Source of the DNA: Hetaerina americana
Taxonomy: Eukaryota; Arthropoda; Insecta; Odonata; Calopterygidae
Direction of reading: 5' to 3'
DNA: 64,000 nucleotides
Assembly: GCA_022747635.1 (NCBI GenBank)
Contig: JAKTNV010000002.1
Coordinates: 109,271,869 to 109,335,868, forward strand
A model generated the notes under the pieces. It was not told the origin of the DNA. It did not search any database and worked only from the letters and a program-made list of their open reading frames with translations. Positions 24,401 through 39,400 of the stretch are shown one piece after another (position 1 is the stretch's first letter; each line of letters starts with the position of its first letter). The position numbers and the translations under genes are program-made.

Positions 24401-27400
24401 GTTAAGAGCTCGCGTGATCACAGATTGTGTTGGCATTGATAAGTGTGTGATGATGCACACCATTATCACTGCAATTTTGGCGATGAGAAAGATCTGTGCT
24501 TAACCAAGTTCGAAGGTCTTGACAGACAACCAGGGGTAGAGTCGACTGCCTTCTGCATTCAAACACCTTCAGCAATGAAATCACAATGATTCCTCAACCG
24601 CCTTACAGTCCCGATTTGGCACCAGTCCCGATTTGACTATTTCCTATTACCAAAAGTGAAATCCTCCTCAAAGGACCCCAGGTGCTGTCAACGCTTGCAC
24701 ATGTGCTCTGGAGGACCTTTTGGATTTGACCCACCAGGGAGCCTTCGAGGTGTGGACAAGCCATCAGCAAAGAGAATGTCCACGCTCAATAGATGCACTA
24801 TGAAGAATTTTGAGGCATTGTAGCAATATCTGAAATAAAGCTAGATTTCTGAAACTTTTCCCAATACTTTTTATACAAACCAAGTATACATAGTTATCAC
24901 CATTAAAGTCTGTTTAATGAATATTTATTTTTTTTTCAATTTCTTGTAAGACAAAATAATGGTATTATCATAAATCCATTCTTAACAAACTGTAACACTG
25001 AAAAATAAGAATCGCATTATCCCGCAGAAAATAGTCACATTGGGCTTCTTCAACATTGGATGCATAAAATTGCAGAAAAATGAATCCTTAAGTAATAAAT
25101 TTATACAAAAGCAGAGTTTTCTTAAAAGTGGAAAGCGATATTTTCCCAAAATTGGTAACCAAATAAAGACTATCATACCCATAGAACTTTGTAGGCAGCA
25201 CTCCTGGTCTAACAACTTCAAAAGTTGGGTGATCCTTCAGCCAGCTCTTCAAATTTGAAACACAAGGAGCATTGGTACCTACAACAGATGTGGAATTTCT
25301 TAAAATAATGCACAAAAATACACATGAGAGATTACATTACAAGACAATGTATTCAAAGTGAAATACAACAAGCTCATCGATATATAACATGAAGATCAGT
25401 GGCTGAATGTGCTTTTGTTCATACATTTTCTAACGATGCAAAGTTTAAAAATTTGTTATTGTGGATCTGACGAGACAAAAAAAAGTCAGCACTTTGTGAA
25501 ACCAACTTGCACAAGAATGAGTATTAAATAAAACAGCACGAACTAATTATTCTATTAACCAATTTTTCACTTCCTGTAGTTATTCGCATTGATAATTGCA
25601 GTTTTTAATTAATAAATGAGAATCCGTATGACTTTAATTGCTTTAAATAGGAATATAAATGCTCATAAATAAACAAATGTAATTGGGAAGGTTTGATGAA
25701 GGAATAATACACAAACATGAGACTGCTTGCGGCTGGGTTGTAAAGATACATGGCGCTCCCATGGTGTATGAATTTGCATATGAGCAGTGTGCATGAGCAT
25801 CAATACTAATTATTGTTTATCTCTCTGCACATAACCATGGAGCGAGGAAAAGGACACAAAAGTATGAACAAGAAAACCCTTGATTAAGTAAGAGTGAAAT
25901 AAGAATGATTTAAATTCCAATCAAGAGACCACACACACACTTGACTCACATTCTGGTAAAATATATGCTCACTGCAAAAAATTGTATTTGGTCCTTTTTG
26001 AGTAAACTGCAATTTAAATCAAAAGATGCTGCAACCGTGGTCAAATGTACAAAACATTTTTTTGCAAAAAACTAATAAACCAGAATTCCCAAATAATAAG
26101 GGCATAAAAAAATAGGTTGGCATTTAGATCTTGCTCTTAAATACCGTTTACTCAAAATATTCCGCTGAGTTCTTTCCAATGAAATAGAGCAAGACAGACG
26201 ACACAAATTACCTTCCCCACTGCCCCAACCCAATTTCATGAGAGGGAAACAATCTCTTCACGTAACAGTCCAAATTTCTTTTCCAATTTCCACAATGCTC
26301 ACTATTGATCATTCATGCAGAAAAATGAAAACTAAGCCCACACACACTCCATGTTATATATGCCTCCATTTCATAATGGCTTACAAGTGGAATGGCACTC
26401 TGATCTACTGGTAAAAAACAAATGAAGCTAATATGTCATTTATTTTTATAAGATGCCAGGGACAAAGTACAAATAAAATATAATAGAGCATGATTTAACT
26501 GAAAGTTCACTACGATGAAAATACACATAAGACGTGATGGGTAGGTCCTAGGTAGGTACTGAAACAGCATAAATTAAATAAAAATACATGCAGAATATGA
26601 GATTTCCACTGACAATTGGAATCAAGGAAACTAGCTAACTGAAATCAAGGCTGATTTTCATACTCAGATGTTTCCCCAGAAACAAAAGAGACATAAATAA
26701 ATAAATAACCCCAGGTTTATTTTTGCCCAACTAATCTGTGCATTACCACTCCAATCGTGAGACAGAATATTTATATTTAATTCAGCAGTCTTGTGCTGTC
26801 GAGGAACACCCATCAATCTCCTTCACTGATTTTTAACATATTATCAATGAATATAGAAAATAAACCCAATGTCAATAGATTTTAAACTGAAATTAATAAG
26901 CTGCTATTAAAGAGTGCCGTTCCAGCATGCATGAGTTTATGAGTGCTTACTTGTGATTGTCGGCTGTTTTCACATGTCTGTGGGTGTGTACACAGTGTTT
27001 CAGCACATTTCTCTGAATCTCATCTGGGTTCGACTGCTATATTTCATAGAGGTGTGCAATTTTGCTTATTGTTCTAATTCTATTTTCTGCATATCCTTAT
27101 GACTATGTTCAATGTCACAAGCCAGACTAACAGAATAAAATAAATTTAAAAAATTAGTTTCCTAACCCTTCCCTACGCATGAGGTTTTTCCCCTTCCCCT
27201 CAATCCTTAAACTCTCCCACTCTCCCTTTCCACTTGACCTTGAACCCCCTGCCAAATACCTTTCTGTTGGATCTCAGGGTATTCGCTTGGACGTATATAC
27301 ATCCCTCTTTAAAGAAATCTTCTTATAATTTTGCCTAAGCGGTCATGTGAGAGTCATATTACGACCAAATATAATATATCCTAAGGAGTCATCATGACTA

Positions 27401-30400
27401 CAAGAAAATTAATATCAAGATTAAAATAAGAAGTCAATTCTGCTGACCTGTCATCAGGCGCCCAGTCTTTCGCTCATAGACAATGACTCGAGCCTCTCCT
27501 TTGGCTACCTTTGAAGCAACAGCTACGGGAGTTGTTTTAGAAGTTTCACTAGAAGTGACGACAACAGGTGGAGGTTCTTGAGAAGGTTTCACAGCTTGCT
27601 GTGTCACTGGAGGTTCTTGCACTGCCTTGGAGGCATCCTTTACAACAGCAGGGGGAAGTGAGGCCTGAAAAAAAAACAAAAAAATGACACACATTACGCC
27701 ATTGTTTCACATCATTCCTTATAACTAGCGCCCTAATCCTTTAAACTTTTAATATTAATAATAAACCATTTTCCAACCCGAATTATCACTTCCATATCTC
27801 CTACTTACTCCTATCTTACATAATAATCGGTGAAATAGTAATAACACATTTTCTGTAAATAATATGCATGACCTGATATGCCATCTTTTGTTATTCTAAT
27901 ACTTTCAACCAAGTTATTTCACATAAATTCTTTTTTAAGTTTTTGCTTTAGTTCAAAGTTGCTTGGTTTCATAGGAATAGTTGGGAGTTGCATCCCAAAT
28001 CCTGAAATCTTTTTTTAAATTGACAAGGGAATTTCAATTTCAAAAGATTCAGATGAATTATAACTTGGATAAAGATATTATTTCAAAAAATGATGCCTAA
28101 AACTTAAATATGGCCACTTATGAATTTATATTAATAGCAAATTCTCTTAGAATGAATTTATTTTTTAAGGAAAATTCTAAAATATTGCTCGGTTAATTTG
28201 TTGAAAGTTACTTGCAGTCAAACCATAATCCATTTTCTCCAGAATACATCTCCATAGACGAACTTTTAAGTTCTGCAATTATTCTCTTGGCTCAAATTGC
28301 ATTTCCTTTTCATAAATTGGGTTTTGGGTCAAGGGCTTACACAATAAATTCTTACAACAAATTAGTTTTCCTTAAAAATGTATTTTCTTTTTCAATATGA
28401 AAAAACAAAATATATGCAACCCAGGTATAAGGCAAAAACCCCCATTTACCTTACATCAACATAGCATCATTTCATGATATTATTTACAGAACATAAAACT
28501 AAAAATATCGACTGGATAATTATGAAAATTCTAAAATTAAAACATGGCAGTGTCAGCCAGGGTTGCACAATGCACAGGTACAAAGAGATCAGATCACAAC
28601 TGGCAATTATTTCAGGTGGAGGCATATCAAATGAATCAACACAAATGTCAATTCCAGCAACTAAGACACAATGCCCACGCTCTCTCTCTCTCTCTCCTCA
28701 TATTTGCTCACACAAACATTCTCAAAGTACCTTTATTCACCAATTTTGTTTTACAAACATCCCCTTCAATTATGCAAATAAAAAGATGAACAAAAAGGAG
28801 AACATTGGCATACTTCAAAAGTTAAGTTGGCCTCGGGCACACCAGTAACATGCAATCATTTAATGTGTACTAAGGCAGCAATTAATGGATCCTTTTAGGC
28901 ACTATGACAACTCTTTGCATAATTTGAATACAAATGGAGTAAATCACTGACAATGACAACCACAACTAAGTCCTAAGGAAATGACAAATCCCATATTTTA
29001 TAAGATAATTAATTAGTCCACCGGGCTGTTAAGAAAGGTTAAAATTATATCAATACCAATTGTGCAGCAGCACCACCCAAGATGAATAATCAAGCACACT
29101 TCTAAGGATACTTTTCATATTCATCATGCAAGCCAGAGGTCAACTTGTTTGGGAAATAATGAGATATCTATAACAATTTTGAGTAGAGCAATCACATGAA
29201 TACAATTCCTTTTGTACCATCTACGCATGTCAGTACTGAATAATTTCTCAAGTCACTTTTCCACACATCTTGAACATCTTCTAATTCTTGTTCCAAACCA
29301 GAGAAGAGTGGTAATGCACCTTTGCAGATTCCAGAGTTGACGGGCTCATGCTATTTCTATTGCTCCAATGTTTGTCATTCAGAGAAAATAACTTAATACT
29401 GAACTTATAAAAATTTCTAAAAACACACTTTACACAAATTACTTTGATTACACTTTTTGTATCACTTGATCTAGAGTTTCTGAACCGACAAATAAGTGAG
29501 CACTTGCCAATTATTAGAGTCATAGTACAAATTTGACATTTTCTTTTTCTTGACATCACACACACAAATCAAAAAGTAAAACTCATTATTTGTACTTGTC
29601 AATACCCTTAACCAGATCTAACACTATATACAATAATTATATTTAACTTTAACACAAATACAGAGTTTCTGACATACAAACAACAAACCTTTGAAACTGC
29701 TGGGGCAGACACACCACTCTGCTTCTCTTTGGATATGAGGCTGAGAGACTCCTGAGCATGTTTCAGAATGCAAGTGTCGCTACAGTAAATGCTTGTTGGC
29801 CGTGCTTCCTTCTTACACACGATACAGTACATTATTTTCTGTAAGAAAGAGAGCATTGGAATTCCACAAGTTCCAGAAGAATACCTACAAAAGTTTTAAT
29901 TGGTTTCATAGCCGTCGACTCTATGCCAGTTAAGAGATTTCATTAGTTTTCCTTTACCTACAAATTATACAAAGCCTGAATTAATACAAGGCCAGAGTCT
30001 AGCACATCGATAAAAATTACCCTAGCCTCCCACAAAATCAAAGTCCACTATGAAACCCCCACTCTTTTGTCAAGATTTTCTCCTCCTTTTCAGTGGGCGG
30101 CTTAACACTCTTTTCCCGAACACCTGCAAACAATGAAGACAGTACAACAAGGAGGAAGATCAATAACAATGGACATTTTAAAGACATGGATTATGAGAAC
30201 TATAAAACTATAGCCTATGTCTTTCAAAGCTGTAATAATGCATTTTCTTCCAATGTCCAAAGGCATTGAGCAGAACGAAGAAAACTGTTTCCCATGGACA
30301 CTTTCAAAGGAAGTCATAATTTATAATGTACTCACTTTTTTAGATTATTAAATATGATGCACACAGTCAATCATGAGTGAAATACTACACACAACAGATT

Positions 30401-33400
30401 CAAAACTTGTCATTTAGCACTAAAATAACTCCACAAAAAAGAAAATCCAAAACTTTAGGTCAAGCTTAATTTCCTGATAAGCAATTACTTAAGAAGAATG
30501 AAGTTATTGCATAAATTAGCATGGAATAATTGCATTGATTTCATCATAATGCTCACAATGAAATTAGATTAATTTCTCATTCACGTTGCTTACAGCAAAA
30601 ATTAGGTTTATATGCAATCAATCATGGAATACCAAGAAACTGCAAGAGATGCTGCAACGGTAACTTTTTAATAGAGTCATTTACTAACTTGTGCATTACA
30701 ATGCATCAATTTCAGAGCGTAAAAATCATTCGCCTCAATCAGGATTCAAACCAAGATCTCTTGATGCCCGGCTGGATTCGAGGGATTCTGGTTAAAATCC
30801 CTATCAAGGCTAATCAAAGTGTTTTTTTTCAATATGAACATGTTTCAAACCTGCAAAACACTTCTAGAGAGAGAACACCAAAGAAAAATATTTTTTAAAT
30901 AATTTAGTCCCGAATTATATTAACAAAATGCATGAAATAATGAAAAAGAAATTTTATTTTGGGACACGTGTACATTAATTACACAACAACATTGGATGGG
31001 CACAGTAAAATCATAACAATTTTCTGGATCTTATATTATGGCAAATCAACCTTTGAGTTGAAAACCGTGGATTATATTTGGACTAGAGTAAACAAAAAAT
31101 TAGTAACAAAAACGCATGAGAGACAATGAGAATATTCACTATGAAAGAAGATGAAATACCAGGCAATTCACTATGCTAAATACTAAGGCTATGCACAAAT
31201 AAAATTAGGAGGAGAAACAAAAAGATATTTGCTTGTAATATTTATTCGACAATTTTTTCAGGTAGAGCTTAATGTTTCAGATAAATGGAAGAAATTCATT
31301 TAAAATTTATAAGTGCAAATGCATACTTAAAAACAAAAAAACAATAATCCATCATGTTTTCATTATTTTTTTTCTGTAAAAAAATTCTTATGGTTGTCAC
31401 TAACATTAAGCCTCTCCATAAAAAGCCTCCTATGAAACAATTCTCCCAATAATTTCTGATATACTCACTTCAAACTGCTTATGGAGTACACAGTATTTCA
31501 TTCTTGAAGAATGTAATCAAGAGATTTAATTAATCTTCCATTAAGTGCATGAGATTTAAAATATCGTTAGCCAAACTGGCTGCAGTCCTGCAACTGTTTT
31601 GATTTTATTCCAATTTTTTTTCTACATGTAAGTGAACAATCAATAAATTTTAAAATATTCTCAGCCAGTAATTTGATCAATAAAATTATTTATGCAGTCT
31701 TTCACCAGATTACTCTTATATACTTGTACAAACACAAATAATAAATGCACTGCTGTCAATACATGTGCATTACCCAAAACCTCAGTTTGTAATTTTGATC
31801 TTTTACTTAAGCATCAGTTACTTTTGTCATTTTAAGTCTATTCCTTCAAGTAAATACAGCAACGAGGTAAAAACTAGTTTAGCAGAGAATCAATAGAATT
31901 ACTTTTTTAACTCTTCACACATCATGAACCTTCACATCACTTGTTTTTGTAAATAAAATATCATCCCACTAATAATTGATATGAGCCCTTCAAGACAAGA
32001 AAATAAAGAAAAAAAATAAACTTCGCATATACAATGCAAATTAATTCACATGCATAAGTAAGCAACTGGAAAAAAATTGTAATAGATTTAGTAGTGCTGG
32101 GTCTGGCAGGCCCATCTTGGAGCAACCACTAATTGAAGCGTTTTCTGAGGAGTGAATTCTCAAATTAAGTAGCTTATATTTCCTGGAGGAATAGGAGACA
32201 TCTCTAGCTGTAGCGAAAGGGGCATTGGTCCTTAGGCGCAACCATTGGGGACTAATTCAACTAAAACAGTTGATGGGCCTGTTGGGCCAATGCATGATCA
32301 AGGGTTAAAATCACAATAAACTTTAAAGTTGTTACAAATATTTGGTAGTTATCATCATCAAATCATTGCCTTGAAAATGCCATGAATCACTTTCTTTTAC
32401 AATTACACCCATTCGACCATTGGGAGTAACAGCCATAATTTATCTTGATTAAGAGCTCACTTAGTTCACAAAAAATAACTCTCTTAAACAAAATAACATA
32501 AGATAATCACAAATAAACTTCAACCAGTAGCTCAGGATTCTCTTTTAAGATTCCTTTTTCAATTTTCTTCAAGTGAAAGAGCATAAAACAATGAGACAGG
32601 GAGCCATGTTCATCTCTGATAAGTAGTCTTTTAAACTTTGATTGACAGTAATAGTCAGGTAAGTAGCATTGTAAAAGATTGAGGAAAAATACAGAGTTCA
32701 GAAAATAAGTTGGCATCAGGTATACTTACAATTATATTGACTCCAGTTGTAATTTTTATAGAAAGTAATTCATGCTTCATAAGACAGAAGTATTTACTGT
32801 AGTGTATGTTTAAGCATATAGGAAACTGCTAAGTTTGTGGAATTTGTAAGCCCTTGTATTTGCATGCTTAATACATTGGATTTATTAAATTCAGATGCAT
32901 AACCTTCCAAATCTCACTAAAATCAGTTATCATTCTCTACCTTCTACTGAGAAGTCTTAATTGTCAACAATGCCCCTACACTTCATGGGGTATCTTCCGA
33001 GGAACATCTATCAATTTATCACAGCTGAAGTGATGGCATTGAAAGTTTTTTGAAAGAAAGAAATAAAATATGTAGTTAATAACAAGAAATGGGCTTTTCT
33101 TTCGCAGAAAACCACATTGAAAATGCTGTTAGTCCATATGTTGATGATTCAAAGACATGGAGAATTGCAAACTTCATCTCGCCCAATTATGCAATTACTT
33201 AGAGCACATAGTTATGTGTAACTCGTGCAGATTTTCGTCCTGAAATCAACATTGAAAAAGAACATGTTCATCTGGAATGAATTCACATTCCACAGCCTTC
33301 TCAACCCTTTAAATAAGTATCAATAAAGATGAGTCACTCATCAGCCTCTAAACTCTTCCTACCTTCAGGGTCAAGGATCGAAACATGAGGTAATGGGGGA

Positions 33401-36400
33401 AGGAAATAAAAAAATAGTTTCCACTCCCTAGTCACCCCATCCTCTTGGCAATGCACCATGCTTTCTTAGGTCCTTACCCCAGTTTTTCAAAATATAAAAG
33501 TTTTCTCAATGTCTACACGATTTGCATCTCTCAAGGTGTGAGATTTCAACATTTTGATACGTTTACACCAGACTCTCAAAGAAGCATGACTAGTCCCTAA
33601 AATTAATAGATGCATTACACAAAAGCTTATGCCTTTTATATGAAATGCAACCTCTACCAGGAGTGACAGCATTGGTGACCAAAAGTAAATGTAGGTAATA
33701 AAAGCTCCCGTTTATTTTCAATGATAAGCTGCTCTGTGTTAATATCAATTTGCCTGATTTCTGAATTGGAAATCAATTATTTTACGGCAGGGTGATTTTG
33801 AAATGGATAGAGCTGTGACAATGATTTCTCTACTCATCAGTAACTTTCAATATTATTTACTCCTTGAGATGATAATTTTCTCAGGAAAATAATTACCTGT
33901 ATGCATCAATTTCCATCAAAACTAATCATTTCTGTCAACATGCAAGCAATGCTCATTTATTTTAGAGCTAGAAATGGTGTTTTCATAGTGCACAAATAAA
34001 TATGGCAATCGAGCATATTGAGTTAACATGAGAATATTTGTTTGGCCTGTCATGCATTACACTTAGAAAACAATCATTGGGTCAGTCTACATTCAGATTT
34101 CAATTTTGTACACATAGAAATATTAGGAAAAGGATAAGTAACACATAGTAATGCAAAATAAAAGGAAATCGGGAGCAGATTCCCAGATGGAAAGCATCCT
34201 GGACAAGGAATCAAACCACACTACTTGTTTTCCATACCACTCTGCCATTCAGGAGGACATGAATACATACTCCTGTAATCCACAGGGTGCTTTGCAACTA
34301 CAAGCCCAATTGCTTAGGCTCAGAAATGGTGCTCGGGAATTTTCTCACCCAACACCAGACCGAGGACAACCACGGTAAGAGAAAGGAAGGCACACACAAT
34401 GTGCCATAAATAACAATTACAGTGCATTTGAAGAGACAATACAAAAGAACAGAAAAACTCATTAATAGCATTTTCAGAATTTATTTTTCCTTATGAATCA
34501 ATTTATTTTTTCAAGACTTCCCAATTTTTGGAATATTTATGAAATTTCCAGCGGTATATTATTTAAAAAGAGTTTTCTGTAAAATTTTCTTAACATTTCT
34601 ATTTTGCATGTAGTTCTACCCTATTTAGAACGACTTTTTATAAATCATATACTTCAAATGATTTCAGGAAGTAGTACATGATGGTATGGATAAACAATAC
34701 ATCCAATGATAGTTATCCAATCAGTTTGGATTAAGAACTTGAAATGGTGGCATAGTTTGCACGTTGCCATTAGTGGCATAAATTTGAACTACCCTATTCC
34801 CTCTCTGCTATGGAATGGTGCACTATGGGAGGAGAACACAATGCACTAGAAGCAACTTTAACACAAAGCATTGACCACCAAGGTTCTGCTGTACAACTTT
34901 GCTTTACAATAATGCTTTAACTTTAGCCTTGTGTTCATCATAATTACGCTTGGTGCGGTTATTTCAAGAGCAGTGAAGTTAGTTTAACTCATTAACTATT
35001 GTTTTTCAAATTTATTCCATTCTGAAATGAAATGCAGGTGAAAATACGTTTTCCAATTGGGTGCTCTTCAAGGAAACAAACAAAATGGGGTGCTCCAAAT
35101 CCAATGGGTGCAAATGGGATGGAAATCCAATGAGGTGCTCTTCAACAAACATAAATTATGCTCATTTATGCAGGCTCTTAACGTCTAATACTTATTTGTA
35201 CCCTTTGAGTTACATTAAAGTAAATCAGGTCTTTGCTCATCATACCACATTATATACAATTTCCTTAAATTGACACTCATTTCAAGGGTAACTAGAAAAG
35301 TCCAAATTATGGGTTTTACTGCGTTTCTTTACTCTAGTGCATTGTTGTAAGGCTTTACTATTATCGCATGACAAAATGTATATGAAATTGATGAAAAAAT
35401 GTTGTAAGCATTTAAATGAACACACTAGCCTATCACTTAAGTATTATATGTAATATTAATGCTTCTGTGGTGACACCAGTTTGAAGGCACGTGAAGTTAT
35501 TTTACACACACTTAAGGGTGTCAATTTCTCTTGCTACAGCATGACGATGGCATAATGCCCCTGGATTGCACATTAAAATGGTGTCCACCTCAATAAAACC
35601 GAATGAATAAGCATTTTGAAGCTAGGTTGCCATCCATAATTCAAATCCCACACAGATAGGGAGGAGGGCTTTGCTATCCACTAAGTACAGATCCAAAGAA
35701 TGAAAAGAAAATAACGTGTATTTATACATTTTAAACTTGTGATAATCTTCAGCGGAGTAAAAAAAAAGTCACCTGGGAAATGTGCCCACAAAGTCATGTT
35801 ACTTTGTCCACATGCTTAACACTGAAACAAAATTAGTTTTGAAAGTCAGTTCTCATGCCTGGAAAACCTATAATTAAAAGAAAGCCACTGGTAAAATGAA
35901 TCATCCATTCGTTGCCACTCAAAAAAAATACATGACAATATTTGCTTCAAGAGTAGTCGATGAAAGTTTCCTTTTAACAACTGAATCTAAGCCAATGACC
36001 ATTATAATAAGAAATTTTAAGAAATAAAAAGACAATACAGAATAAATCACAGAAGCAATTACCACATGATTGAATGGATAAAATTAGTTCTCAATTATTA
36101 CTTCATACAAGCCAATAGGAAAATAAATATGCATGAGAGCAGTTTTCCAGTTTTGAAAGGGTAGTGTTATAATAAAATAAGGAGCTGGTTTGTTATTTGT
36201 TTTCTTCAGAAAGTGATGTAAAATAAATAAATCTCAAAAAAATTACTGAATTTACATCCAATTACTCGGGAATCGTAAATCTACAGATCAAATAAGTTGT
36301 CTCAGCCTTCAAATATAAGGGTCAGGAATTTCAGAGACCTGGAATTAAATGTACTGTTAATGAAATTCAAGCTACTAATAGTTAATATTACACTAATATA

Positions 36401-39400
36401 AACAGAAGTTAATATTACATTAGTACACATATTTCCCATACAGTCTAAACACCAACCTCTGGTTTCACTTTGTCAAATTGAATAATAACCACTTACCCAC
36501 AGAAAAAACATGGAAATGTAATGAAATAATTGACTTAGTAATTCAATTACATTTCAATATGTTATGCAAATTCCACAAAGTTACGCCTGAGACAACAAAA
36601 CATGGAAATGTTAGAATATCCATTACTTCAGTTAACTTTTTAAAAATATTTGTTAGCACTTGCACACTATGGCTTTGATGAATTATTTTATTCTTGGGCA
36701 TTTATCAATCTATTTTTTTTATTAAAACATTGTCTGCTTGCATTCCAATTGGTTTCTTCAGGAAAATATTTGATCCTTTTCACATGAACAAGCTGACTGG
36801 AATACTGGCAAAAATATCATGAATTGCAAATATATGCACCAATGATTCCGAAAAATATTGTGCTACATGTGAACAATAAGAAAACTATAGAAACCAACAT
36901 GCATGCCCACAATTTTTATTCATTTCTTGCCGGTGCATTCTTTCTCATTGAAAATTGTTAATTTGGGCAAATCAAAGAACTACGGCTTTTGAGCCACAAC
37001 ATGGGCTGACTAAAATTAAACTCAAAGCAACTTCAATAACTATGAAAACTCTTGTCGCAGGCATTTTCCATCACATTGGGAAGTATGAGTTCGGTCACTA
37101 TTCTCTATTTATCCCAGCACCCTCATAACCAAATATATTATAAACATAGTTAATTTCCATCGGGCACCAACATTGTTATGTGACAAGAACTAAATACATT
37201 CTCCTGATGCCGCAAGAAAGATGCCTATAATAGCAACTCAGCTGAAAATTTTGCCCAATTTTACTCTTCCAGATTCCTACGGATAAAATATTGAGGACAT
37301 ATTTCACTATAAGGGACACAGAAAAATATAATAGCAGTCACCACTGCAATACCTGCTTGCCAGGATTCACCAACAGTTACTATTATCTGAAATAACTTAA
37401 GTAGGGTAAAAATATTGCAAAATCAATCAATTAACATTTTCTTTGAGTGAGGTATAATAACTACCTTGGCATATGAAATATATTTTTATCTGAAAAAAAA
37501 AATTGGTGAGAACACCCAGGACCTGCTAACATACCTTTTTCTCATTGGCTGCACCACTATCTGTCTCTTTTACTGTGCCCGCAAATACAGTTCCCGACAC
37601 TTCTGCCTTTGACTGCTGGAGGGTATGTTGTTGGTTTAGCTGGGGTTGCTCTTGCTCCTTCTTTTCTGAGCTCAAAGGCTGTGGGGGAGGGGAAGGTGCC
37701 TTCGGAGCCACTGGAGCTCCGGCAGATTTTCTTCTCCTCCCATTGGTCCCACTCGCTGCAACAGCAGACGAAATAGATGCAACCCCTCCGACAGACTTCT
37801 TCTTCCCGGGATCCCAATCTCCATCAACCATACTGGAAGTCTTCCTCTCTTTCTCTTTTTCCTTCTGTTGTTTAACTGTGCAATTTGGACAGTTCCACTC
37901 TTGCCCCTTCTCTTCCATTTGCCGTCCTAGGCAAGACAATTTCAGGGTATTTAAAATCAATACAAGAGCTTGCTTACAGTAAAACCTAATCGGTGCCATA
38001 AAAAAAGGGTGGCCAATTAATAAGATAATCGAGCTAAGATACTTCAGATACCCTCGAAGTGTGTTCAATTAATCCTTTTCTTTGCTTTCACTCAAATGAC
38101 TTAAGACTGATGATATCCTAAAAAGTGACATTTGTTGAAACTGTAGGTGGTTAAATAAAACTTCAGTGTTCTAACCGGAGGTCAAGTCATTATTAATCTA
38201 AAATTATATGACTCAATGCTGAAAATACACGTAGGAAAACGCAGCAATCCCCATAATTAATTTAAATTATTTTCGACAAACCGTCAATACTTCCTCTCGA
38301 CGGGCATCAATAGTGAAGCTGCCTCAAACAAAATATTTACCCCAATAAGCCGCGCTATCAACTCTACGTACGTACGCTCATATGTAAACAATTCAACGCA
38401 TATCATACTTCTATGAATAAAAGATGTTATTTCACGAAAGATTTTACTTTATAATACATCTCTAATGTAAATATTATTACCGTAGTTCCAATAAGTTTCA
38501 TTTTTTCAAGACCCAAGGTCATCAGCTGATTAAGTGGCGCGGGTATAAAACACGCCGGATGCGGATGGCGGAACTCTCTTCATATTATATCACTTAACAT
38601 GACACATTAAAATAACAATGCGCTTTGGATATTAGCGTATCAATACGTGTCGAGCGCGATAATTGTCTGATTAATACTTGTACTTCGCCGTTTCTGAAGA
38701 CCAACGAAGGAAATCCGCCGATCCATACCAAGAAGATTTGCGTCTAAAGTATTATTACAGTACTGTTCAAAAACAGTATACTTCATTACAGTTCATAACT
38801 TCGACTACATTTGTCACCGAATTGGCAAAATGTAACAACTTCGTAAACACGCCGATGCCCACTCTGTTATTGATCAGCTACTTGGCTTTTCCTTACCGAA
38901 CGACTTTGAAACAGTATTCCAATTTTAATGAGAGTAAACATTCAACCCTAAATACAATAACTGTGCTTAATGTAAATTTCATAGCGTCAAGTAAACTTGC
39001 AAGACTATCGAATCAAACTGCGGTTGTCTGTAAAAAAAATATCTAGCGGGCTTTACTTTTCCAGCATGCCGCCGTCTTTAATATTAGAGTAATTTCGTCT
39101 TTAGACACGTTATACATTTATTACGTTTCGAGCGCATTCGTTATAAGCGATGAGAAACCACAGTATAATCACACATTAGCCATGAATTAATTATCTAACG
39201 GACAAAATAACATTTAATACGTTTATAATATTGCTTACGAGAAAGATGAAACGCATTTCATGAAAACTCCGCATCGAATAAAGTTTGACGTCAAAGATAT
39301 TTATTTTATGCATCTACACCGAAAAGCATTGCTGTCAGGATAAGAGAAGACAAGATAAGCATATTTTATGCATTAGACCTGTTATTTATGCAGCACAATG

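Larger units (their letters stand above)
29839..37534 (-). other. Intron 6 of pps
   Basis: A 7.7-kb AT-rich intron. Two SINE-like repeats are recognised (30632-30785 and about 34150-34300). Otherwise I see no gene. The region 32.05-32.30 kb is less AT-rich and could be an old repeat, but it was not identified. Confidence 0.7.

Noticed and set aside
28474..28848. Plus-strand frames of 124 and 81 codons near 28.5 kb
   Set aside because: They overlap a CT microsatellite and have no recognisable motif. Most likely chance frames.
34151..34378. 75-codon plus-strand frame ending in a GT donor-like site
   Set aside because: The segment reads better as a minus-strand tRNA-derived SINE. No partner exon was seen.
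37545..37982. Plus-strand 145-codon frame opposite exon 6
   Set aside because: Compositional shadow of the exon. The opposite strand encodes the final PHD cysteines.
38300..39300. CpG-rich block as bacterial or viral insertion
   Set aside because: No prokaryotic gene organisation, no viral or phage protein, and the sequence composition apart from CpG resembles the host.
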